Origin: CAZAQB01 sp964487155
Lineage (GTDB): Bacteria; Pseudomonadota; Gammaproteobacteria; Nitrococcales; Nitrococcaceae
DNA: 33,397 nucleotides
NCBI GenBank assembly: GCA_964487155.1
Contig: CAZAQB010000021.1
Location: forward strand, 1-33,397
Direction of reading: 5' to 3'
Of this stretch, positions 23,801 to 29,150 are shown piece after piece. Under the pieces are notes generated by a model that worked only from the letters and a program-made list of their open reading frames with translations, made no database searches and had not been told where the DNA came from. Position numbers and translations under genes: made by a program. The stretch's first letter is position 1. Each line of letters opens with the position of its first letter.

Positions 23801-24306
23801 TCGCCGGCGGCCCAGTCCGCCAGCCAGTCCGCCCGGTAGACCTGGTACTGGTCGAACAGGTCCGCCAGGCGCACCGCCAGCTGGTGGCGTTTGCGCAGGT
23901 CGGTGTCGTCTTCGAGGAACCGCGCCAGCGGCGCATACAGCGGATCCGCCAGCAGCTCGGGCAGCAGGCCCATCAAGCGCCAGGCCAGGGCATCGCGGGC
24001 GAAGGGGGATTGCGCCGGCACCTCCCCGGGGCCCAGCACCGCCTGGTAGGCGCTCCAGAGAAAGCGGGCGGGCAGCTGGATGTCCAGAGCAGCCGCGATG
24101 CCGCAGCCGCCGGCCTCGGGGCTGCGGGCCAGGGCCATCTTCAGCCACTGGGCCACGCCGTTGCTCTGCACCAGGAGGGTCTCGTTCTCCAGCGGCGCCA
24201 GCGGATGGCGGCGCATCCATTCCACCGCCAGGGCGCGCAGATCCTCCATGCGGTTGCCGTGGACCACCATGAACCCGGGGGCCAATGTTTGCAGGCTTTC
24301 TGTCAT
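20851..24306 (-). CDS. recC: Exodeoxyribonuclease V gamma subunit (RecC)
   Basis: The 1151-residue Chi-recognition and strand-splitting scaffold of RecBCD. It has a helicase-like fold without catalytic motifs. Family features: N-terminal FMVVHGNRMEDLRALAVEWM, LLVQSNGVAQWLKMALA, then IAAALDIQLPARFLWSAYQA; central RVIVFGISSLPAQSLEALEAL, FHVTHSPQREVEVLHDQLLA and RDVIVMVPDVDAYAPHVQAVF; later VCLLGMNDGDYPRV and the inactive nuclease-like C-terminus. ATG 24306 was chosen: homology begins a few residues on and GGGGAG (about 24311-24316) provides a ribosome binding site. It is the first gene of a recC-recB-recD operon. No ptrA lies between recC and recB, unlike in E. coli. Confidence 0.95.
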   Translation of the reverse strand: MTESLQTLAPGFMVVHGNRMEDLRALAVEWMRRHPLAPLENETLLVQSNGVAQWLKMALARSPEAGGCGIAAALDIQLPARFLWSAYQAVLGPGEVPAQSPFARDALAWRLMGLLPELLADPLYAPLARFLEDDTDLRKRHQLAVRLADLFDQYQVYRADWLADWAAGDDRLRDASGRPRELEPELRWQPALWRALLEDAGPLLAGQARSALHRRFLEAVAGLRAPPPGLPRRVIVFGISSLPAQSLEALEALARLSQLLVCVHNPCEYYWADLAPGREAPAPGAGRRPRRSAPAADPDAHGHPLLAAWGRQGQDYIRLLDERDRPEAYRALLEALPWERIDLFEPHGQDCLLHQLQDDIRELRPLQETRAHWPALDPADTSIQFHVTHSPQREVEVLHDQLLARFDADPSLRPRDVIVMVPDVDAYAPHVQAVFGRLEPDDSRHIPFALSDQGARGRDPLLAALEALLGLPHARLGVSELLDLLEVPAVCRRFGIPPQRLAQLHDWVAGAGIRWGLHAPARAALGLPDGLQQNTWRFGLSRLLLGYASAGTGPWQGIEPHAEVGGLEARLLGPLAQLLERLEHWWQRLREPVPAARWGERLRALLADFFEPDADAEQLTLARLAETLEQWEQACALAGLEQPLPLGVVAEHWLAAQDGASLSGRFLGGAVSVCTLLPMRAIPFRVVCLLGMNDGDYPRVRVPADFDLMAGEHRPGDRSRREDDRYLFLEALLSAREQLYVSWVGRSARDDSARPPSVLVAQLRDHLAAGWQPAAGDAGEPSGLLERLTLVHPLQPFGRAYFRAGGDPRCFTYAAEWSAVHAAPAPAGDAPAAPLAPRPAPAPLAPEALARFLKNPVQAFFNQRLEVFFDDPDEMADDLEPFTLDALTAWQLRERLTAAVLADAGGPAAWEGRLDAELARLGRSGELPLGGAAAADQEALGGAVLQLLGRYREWLASYPEERVEPELHAFERAGVVVEGWQPALRRGDGGRLLRLAWRPGPLARDDGSRRLDACCGVWVDHLLGNAAGPGFATTLVGTDAALHFPALAAERAAQVLEGLLAGWAAGQTRPPPVTCRSACAWLEAEAAGRDPESAAARVYDGAGRRPGEAGRSPYLARVYASFQDLLADGDFPRLVETLYRPLWAAAGEGGP

Positions 24307-24370
24307 GGCTCCCCTGCAGCGCCAGCGACCGCGAAATGCCCCGCACACCGGTGCCCGGGGACTCCGAGCC

Positions 24371-24537
24371 TAGCAGCCTGTCGGACTTAGGTGCCCGTCG
24401 CGAGCCGAGTGGGAGAGCGAGGTCAGTTTTTTGATCGTTTGAGGAGAATAGCCGTAGCTATTTGACGAAAAGGATCGGAAAAATGGGCCGCTATCCCACC
24501 GGCGCAGCAGGAGCAGCCTAAGTCCGACAGGCTGCTA
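24371..24537 (+). mobile_element. MITE-like element, left copy (167 bp)
   Basis: Perfect 21-bp terminal inverted repeats: TAGCAGCCTGTCGGACTTAG plus G at 24371-24391 and its exact reverse complement at 24517-24537. There is no coding capacity. The interior carries GAGGAGAATAG-N6-CTATTTGACG, a hairpin (AATAG/CTATT) also present in the right copy with different loop bases. The element may be delimited by TA target duplications (TA-GCAGCC ... GGCTGC-TA), as for TA-inserting transposons, but TA could equally belong to the repeat. The right copy at 33173-33339 has identical length and aligns without gaps in inverse orientation. Confidence 0.85.
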
Positions 24538-24576
24538 GCAGCCTGTCGGAGAGTTAGGGCGCTCCTGCTGCGCCGG
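24499..24576. repeat. About 78-bp near-palindrome of two abutting MITE ends
   Basis: The right end of the left MITE (CCGGCGCAGCAGGAGCAGCC through CGACAGGCTGCTA) meets an inverted version of itself: GCAGCCTGTCGGAGAGTTAG, then GGCGCTCCTGCTGCGCCGG. The shared subterminal GGCGCAGCAGGAGC shows that the second end comes from a sibling element of the same subtype, cut short further right. Its terminal repeat differs internally (GGAGAGTTAGG in place of GGACTTAGG). Confidence 0.75.
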
Positions 24577-24791
24577 GCATCGCCCCCCAAGAACTCACGG
24601 TGCGAAGAACCATGGCCGCAAGGGACGACGGTGAAGATGCCATGGCAGCCGCGTCGCCGGCGGCCATACCGGCGTCCCTGGCAGGGATCTTGGCAGCCTG
24701 CCCCAGGGCGGAGTTCGGCCAAGTGGCGGCGCACGGGAGAACTCCGGCCCCGCTGGCCGCCGGCAGCCGCAGGGTCGATCCGGAATGGCTG

Positions 24792-25175
24792 TCAGGATCC
24801 GAGCAGCCGGCGGACTGCGGCCATGCCACCTATGCAGGCCGCCACGCACAGGATGCCCGAGGCCAACACATAGGCCGCTGCCGCCGCCGCCCGGCCACGC
24901 TCCCAGAGTGTCACGACATCCAGAGAGAAGGTTGAGAAGGTGGTGAAGGCACCCAGAAAGCCCACCACCAGCAGACTGCGCAACCAGGGCGACGGCGACC
25001 ACAGCAAGGCCGTGAACTCCACCAGCGCCCCCATGGCCAGGGAGCCGGCGACGTTCACCAGCAGCGTCGCCCAGGGGAAGCCCACCGCGACGGTGTGGGC
25101 CACCAGCAGGTAGACGCCGTAGCGGGCGCTGGCGCCCAGCGCGCCACCACCGGCCACGGCAAGCCACTCCTTCAC
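24792..25175 (-). CDS. crcB: Fluoride channel CrcB/Fluc
   Basis: Small dual-topology membrane protein that exports fluoride. The 127-residue length is typical, with four hydrophobic helices. Family motifs: GGALGASARYGVYLL (9-23), FPWATLLVNVAGS (about 33-45) with the conserved Asn, and GFLGAFTTFSTFSLD (about 71-85), the central Phe-box/Na+ region. GTG 25175 is the start; its ribosome binding site is poor. It lies 40 bases after the fmdB stop, so it is likely the last gene of the formamide operon. No fluoride-riboswitch pattern is visible in the short leader, so fluoride-responsive control is not shown. A link between fluoride export and amide metabolism is not established; it may be a passenger. 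Confidence 0.93.
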   Translation of the reverse strand: MKEWLAVAGGGALGASARYGVYLLVAHTVAVGFPWATLLVNVAGSLAMGALVEFTALLWSPSPWLRSLLVVGFLGAFTTFSTFSLDVVTLWERGRAAAAAAYVLASGILCVAACIGGMAAVRRLLGS

Positions 25176-25215
25176 GGCGACAGGCGACCCGGCCAGCGGC
25201 CGAAAACCAGCGACC

Positions 25216-25554
25216 TCAGTGGCCGATCATCCAAGGTCTGGAGGAGCGCGCCACGCGCGGCTGCGCGGGCCCCTCTGCATGGTGATCCCCATGCACGTGG
25301 CCGCAGCCGCTCCGGGGCCGGCCCAGGCCCGCCAGTTCCCCGGCGTTCATCACCCGGGGCTCATGGGCGCTGCGCTCGTTGCGATCCTCCGCCTGGCGCC
25401 GGACGCCGTTCATGGTATTGAGAAACGGTGCCATGGGGCGCCGCGGCGCCAGTACGCCGCAGTCCGGGCAGCCGGCGGGGGCCGTACTCTGGGCCATGAC
25501 GGCCCAGGACTGAAAAGGCCCGCAGTGGGGGCAACGGTAGTCGTAGAGGGGCAT
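25216..25554 (-). CDS. fmdB: FmdB-family zinc-ribbon protein
   Basis: Small protein beginning MPLYDYRCPHCGPFQSW with a second knuckle CPDCG, giving the CxxC...CxxC zinc ribbon of the FmdB family (putative regulator of formamidase in Methylophilus). Residues 1 to about 40 are the ribbon, followed by PFLNTMNGVRRQAEDRNERS. The 112-residue length with a His-rich tail (GCGHVHGDHHAEG) may bind extra metal. A strong AGGAGAG ribosome binding site precedes ATG 25554. It sits between amiS and crcB in a leftward run. The regulatory role is family inference; the ribbon could equally serve metal delivery to the amidase. Confidence 0.9.
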   Translation of the reverse strand: MPLYDYRCPHCGPFQSWAVMAQSTAPAGCPDCGVLAPRRPMAPFLNTMNGVRRQAEDRNERSAHEPRVMNAGELAGLGRPRSGCGHVHGDHHAEGPAQPRVARSSRPWMIGH

Positions 25555-25672
25555 GTCGTTCTCTCCTGGGCGCAGTGGTCAGGGAATGGCTGGCTCCCTG
25601 GCGGCCGCCACCGGTCCCTGGTGGCGGCCCGCCTTGCTCGCGGTGGTCGAGGCCCACCGGGGTGGGGCCTGC

Positions 25673-26203
25673 TCAGCCGCCGGCCGCCGGTCCCAGCACA
25701 CCGTTCAGCAACAGGTAGCCGGGCAGCCAGCCGGTAAGTACACCTTCGGCGGTGGTAACCATGCCGGTAATCCGGGCAATGGGTTTCTTCAGGGCCAGCA
25801 GCAGGAAGAACATGAACCAGAGCACCGCCCATGCCGCCCAGCACAGGCCAAACCAGACGTCCCAGGTGCCCTGGGCGTTGCTCAGGGTCTCGATTGCCAC
25901 CGGCACCACAGTGATGGACACGAACAGGCTGAACCAGCCAAGGCCCCGGCCGTCCACGTCCTGGTGGCGGTTGATGGCCACCCACAGGTAGGTGAAGGTG
26001 AACAGCAGCGTCAGCGCCGCCGCCTTGATGCTGCCGGCATCCGCCCCCGGGCCAAAGGCCAGGTACAGGGCCACCAGCATGGTGATGCCGCCGACGAAAA
26101 CGTTGACGACCCAGATTTCCCGGTCGTTGATGTGGCCCAGCAGCCAGATGCCGTTCAGGAACAGAACGGCCCCCACATAGAGCAGTGCGAGTCCCAGCAG
26201 CAT
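25673..26203 (-). CDS. AmiS/UreI-family amide/urea channel
   Basis: Inner-membrane channel of 176 residues for short-chain amides or urea. It has about six hydrophobic helices (MLLGLALLYVGAVLFLNGIW; VVNVFVGGITMLVALYLAF; ALTLLFTFTYLWVAIN; and others) with the family features LYVGAVLFLNG and FTYLWVAIN.....DGRGLGW. ATG 26203 was chosen because AGGAGGAG (26210-26217) precedes it and the first helix starts at once; a longer start would add an unlikely basic leader. It lies 75 bases after fmdA, consistent with uptake of the formamide hydrolysed by that enzyme. Confidence 0.93.
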   Translation of the reverse strand: MLLGLALLYVGAVLFLNGIWLLGHINDREIWVVNVFVGGITMLVALYLAFGPGADAGSIKAAALTLLFTFTYLWVAINRHQDVDGRGLGWFSLFVSITVVPVAIETLSNAQGTWDVWFGLCWAAWAVLWFMFFLLLALKKPIARITGMVTTAEGVLTGWLPGYLLLNGVLGPAAGG

Positions 26204-26278
26204 GACCGGCTCCTCCTGGCAAGGGATGGTGGCGCGACCGCGGCGCTGCGCCGCGGCCACGCGCCCGCAATCGCCCGA

Positions 26279-27505
26279 TCAGCTGGCGAGGGCGATCTGC
26301 ACCCCACCCACCTGGCGCTGGGGCCCGGCAGCATTGGGACGAATGTCGAAGTCGAAGATCGACGTCGGAATGGCCACTGTGCAGCAGGCATTGGGGATGT
26401 CGACGATGCCGCTGATGCGGCCCTCCACCGGGGCGGTGCCCAGGATCACGTAGGCCTGCTCGCCGGTGTAGCCGAACTTCTTCAGATACTCCACGGCGTT
26501 CAGACAGGCCCGGCGATAGGCGATATGGGCGTCCAGGTAATGCTGCTCGCCAGTGTGCTCGTCCACCGAGATGCCCTCGAACACCAGGTACTCGGTGAAG
26601 TGGGGCTCGATGGGGCTGGGCCGGAAGATGGGATTGGTGACCCCGTACTTGCGTACTCCGTCCTTGATGATATCCACGCCGATATCGATGAATCCGGCCA
26701 TCTCGACGGCGCCGCAGAACGTGATCTCACCATCCCCCTGGGACCAGTGGATATCCCCCATGGAGAGCCCGCCGCCCTTGACGTAAACCGGGAAATACAC
26801 TTTGGAACCGCGGGACAGGTTCTTGATGTCGCAGTTGCCGCCGTGTTCCCGGGGCGGCACGGTGCGCCAGGCCTCGCGGGCGGCTTTGTCGGCGGTCGCA
26901 CCGCTCATGGCCCCCATCAGCGCGGTGTCGGCATACGGCGGCGCCAGCAGGGGAGGCACCCGTTCGGGGTCAGTGGATAGCAGGGCCGCCTCCCGGGCGT
27001 TGGCCTTTTCCATCAGGGCCCGGTCGGGCAGGGTGCCTATCAGGCCGGGGTGGATGATGCCTGGATAGCGCACCCCGGGGACGTGCCGGGAGGTGGTGTA
27101 GATGCCGTGCAGATCCCAGCAGGCTTTTCCGGCTCCGGGGAAATGCTCGGTGAGGAATCCCCCGCCGTTCTCGCGGGCGAAGATGCCGGTGAATCCCCAG
27201 GTGGACTGGGGCAGAGCCCCCACATCGTTGATGTCCACCACCAGCAGGTCGCCGGGCTCGGCGCCTTCCACACCGAAAGGCCCACTCAGGTAGTGGACCT
27301 TGGTCAGGTCAACGTCGCGAATGTCGTTGGCGCTGTCGTCGTTCTTGATCTGCCCGCCGGTCCAGTCGTAGCACTCCACCCGGAACTCGTCACCGGGCTT
27401 GAACCACTGCACGATGGGGATGTCCGGATGCCAGCGGTTGTGGGTCTTGACCGCCTGCTCCTCGGGCCATTTGTTCAGCTCTGCGCTGAATACCGTCTCG
27501 ACCAT
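26279..27505 (-). CDS. fmdA: Formamidase (acetamidase/formamidase family)
   Basis: Cytoplasmic hydrolase converting formamide to formate and ammonia, providing nitrogen. The 408 residues match Methylophilus FmdA-type length. Recognisable blocks: HNRWHPDIP, PGDEFRVECYDWTGGQIKND (family N-terminus), DLLVVDINDVGALP, GFTGIFARENGGGFLTEHFP, GIIHPGLIGTLP, PPREHGGNCDIKNLSRGSKV, GGLSMGDIHWSQGDGEITFC (metal/active region), and CCTVAIPTSIFDFDI at the end. ATG 27505 has a strong GGAGGAGAG site (27512-27520). It is the first gene of fmdA-amiS-fmdB-crcB. The LuxR regulator gene ends 281 bases upstream on the same strand; the spacer carries a dyad that may act in control. Confidence 0.95.
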   Translation of the reverse strand: MVETVFSAELNKWPEEQAVKTHNRWHPDIPIVQWFKPGDEFRVECYDWTGGQIKNDDSANDIRDVDLTKVHYLSGPFGVEGAEPGDLLVVDINDVGALPQSTWGFTGIFARENGGGFLTEHFPGAGKACWDLHGIYTTSRHVPGVRYPGIIHPGLIGTLPDRALMEKANAREAALLSTDPERVPPLLAPPYADTALMGAMSGATADKAAREAWRTVPPREHGGNCDIKNLSRGSKVYFPVYVKGGGLSMGDIHWSQGDGEITFCGAVEMAGFIDIGVDIIKDGVRKYGVTNPIFRPSPIEPHFTEYLVFEGISVDEHTGEQHYLDAHIAYRRACLNAVEYLKKFGYTGEQAYVILGTAPVEGRISGIVDIPNACCTVAIPTSIFDFDIRPNAAGPQRQVGGVQIALAS

Positions 27506-27652
27506 GACCTGCTCTCCTCCCGTCGCCTTGCAAGAAGCGCTGCCAGCGGGGACTGGCCCGGCAGCGCAGCGTAGGGAAGAGGCTAGCGACGCTCCGCCGG
27601 AGACGAATCCCCCGCCCGGCGCAAGGCGCCTGACCCCCGCGGGTGGCAGGGT

Positions 27653-27670
27653 CTCACCCCAGCGGGTGAG
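27653..27670. promoter_or_regulatory. Perfect dyad upstream of fmdA
   Basis: CTCACCC-CAGC-GGGTGAG, a 7-bp perfect inverted repeat in the 281-base spacer between the LuxR gene stop and the fmdA start. No T-run follows on the minus strand, so an operator is as likely as a terminator. It lies about 148 bases upstream of the fmdA ATG. Confidence 0.45.
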
Positions 27671-27786
27671 GCCCGACTCGCACCTGGGGGTGACAATTGG
27701 CGGATCGGAACCGGGAGAGCTTTGTGGAGCAGGCAGGGCGAGGAGGCCCCGGGCGCCCGGTCAGCGTGGGCCCACGGCCAGGGGAT

Positions 27787-28935
27787 TCACATGAACTCGG
27801 TGCAGACCTGGGCGTGCAGGCGGACCAGATCCAGCTGCCCGTGGCAGTCGGTCTTCTGGTAGATCTGCTTGAGGTGGCTGCGCACCGTGTTCTCGGAGAC
27901 CTCCAGCCGCCGGGCGCAGTCCGAGAGACCGGTGCCGCTCAGCACCAGACCGGCCAACCGCGCCTGGGCGGGCGTCAGCGCGAACAACCGCGGAAATACG
28001 CAGCGCCCCATATCGTGTTCCGCCGGGCCTTGAAGCTTGCCCACGATCACCGCTGCCCCTTCCCGGGCGCCACCCTCTGCAGCCGCCAGCCGCCCCGCCG
28101 GTCGCACCAGCAGCACCGTGGCCGGCAAGCCGCCCCCGTTCCCCAGGCCCACCACCTGATCGGCGGCACCGCCTCCCGGCAACTCCGGGTCGGCGGCGGC
28201 CGCCCGGGCGACGGCTTCCAGCAGGGCGCGCTGCTCAGTGTGCACTTCGGCAAAGAGCCGGCCCTGGCGAAGCTGCAAACCGGCGCACTGCTCCAGGAAA
28301 GGCTCGCAACGTGCATTGCTGAGCAGCACCCGGGCCCGGGTATCGACCACGAACACCGCCGGCGCCAGCTCGTCGATCACCGCGCGCAGGGCCCGGTTCA
28401 TCTGGCGCGCATCCCGGAGGCTCCAGTGCTGCTCCAGGGACAGGGAGACATGGCGCAGCACCGCGCGGAACCGATGGCGCTCGGCAACGGCGAAGGTCGG
28501 CTCCCCAGGGCCGCGGAGCACGTCCAGGTACCACACCTGATCGCCCCGCCGGGCCACCACACCGCAGAGCCGGTGCATCCATCCCAGCCGCCGGAGGTGC
28601 TGGCGATAGAAATCCGTGCGCACCAGTTCGTCGGGGTGCAGCACCTCGTCGCCGGTCATTACCCGGCCAGGCCGATACTCCAGGCTGGACATGAACCACG
28701 GGTTACGGGCGGAGTGCTCCGCGGCATAGGCACGCCGGGCGTCGGGGTTGGCGGGAGACTCCACCAGCCACTCGCCGCGACCGAGAGCGAAATCATGGTG
28801 CGCCAGAATCACGGATCGCCCGCCCATCACCCGGCGCAGTGCCCCCAACGCACCTGCCCAGCGGCGCTCGTCGCTGGCGGCAGCGTGCACGCGGCGAATC
28901 AGGCCGTCCAGCCTGGGTGTCGTCGGCGGGCTCAC
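27787..28935 (-). CDS. LuxR-family transcriptional regulator
   Basis: Regulator of 382 residues with a C-terminal LuxR/NarL helix-turn-helix: LTPAQARLAGLVLSGTGLSD and LEVSENTVRSHLKQIYQKTD (about 318-365). The N-terminal 300 residues form an uncharacterised sensory part resembling the PAS-like modules of this regulator class (RVHAASDERRW-type start, VIDELAPAVFVVDTRARVLL in the middle). There is no receiver domain, so it is probably ligand-controlled rather than phosphorylated. Start chosen at GTG 28935, where the coding pattern begins (SPPTTPRLDGLIRRVH); the longer frame to 29082 reads Pro/Gly-rich sequence. It is divergent from the permease-kinase gene and immediately upstream of fmdA, which makes it the prime candidate regulator of formamide genes. 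Confidence 0.88.
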   Translation of the reverse strand: MSPPTTPRLDGLIRRVHAAASDERRWAGALGALRRVMGGRSVILAHHDFALGRGEWLVESPANPDARRAYAAEHSARNPWFMSSLEYRPGRVMTGDEVLHPDELVRTDFYRQHLRRLGWMHRLCGVVARRGDQVWYLDVLRGPGEPTFAVAERHRFRAVLRHVSLSLEQHWSLRDARQMNRALRAVIDELAPAVFVVDTRARVLLSNARCEPFLEQCAGLQLRQGRLFAEVHTEQRALLEAVARAAAADPELPGGGAADQVVGLGNGGGLPATVLLVRPAGRLAAAEGGAREGAAVIVGKLQGPAEHDMGRCVFPRLFALTPAQARLAGLVLSGTGLSDCARRLEVSENTVRSHLKQIYQKTDCHGQLDLVRLHAQVCTEFM

Positions 28936-29150
28936 TTGGCTCCGGGAGCAGGCCGCCCCGGGCGACCGGCAATGGCTTGGGAGCGGTGCATGATTGCGGA
29001 TCCCCTGGCACGGGCCCGGGTCGCCGGGGGCGGGCGGCCCGGAGCGCATCCGCCAGCCGCCTCCAGCGGCGACCCCTGGCACTATGCTGACAGCGTGGCT
29101 GGGCCAGGCCGGTTGTCAAGCAGGCTGCCGATGATCGGACGTCGCGGACA
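28936..29150. promoter_or_regulatory. Divergent promoter region, LuxR gene / permease-kinase
   Basis: 215 bases between two divergent gene starts. It must carry at least one promoter in each direction. I see no confident -35/-10 boxes or a strong dyad. Confidence 0.4.

Larger units (their letters stand above)
24307..24791. other. Gene-free region holding MITE-L and a partial second copy
   Basis: Between recC and crcB, no protein gene is supported. It contains the recC leader (24307-24370), the complete 167-bp MITE-like element (24371-24537), a tail-to-tail partial element starting at 24536, and about 200 bases of high-GC sequence up to the crcB stop. In that last stretch I see no motif and only unconvincing open frames. 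Confidence 0.6.

Noticed and set aside
24600..24935. 111-codon plus-strand frame right of the MITE
   Set aside because: It runs antisense into crcB, has no recognisable domain and shows Ala/Pro/Arg composition typical of spurious frames in this GC range.
25176..25215. Fluoride riboswitch in front of crcB
   Set aside because: The 40-base spacer after fmdB is too short and lacks the conserved pattern of the crcB RNA motif.
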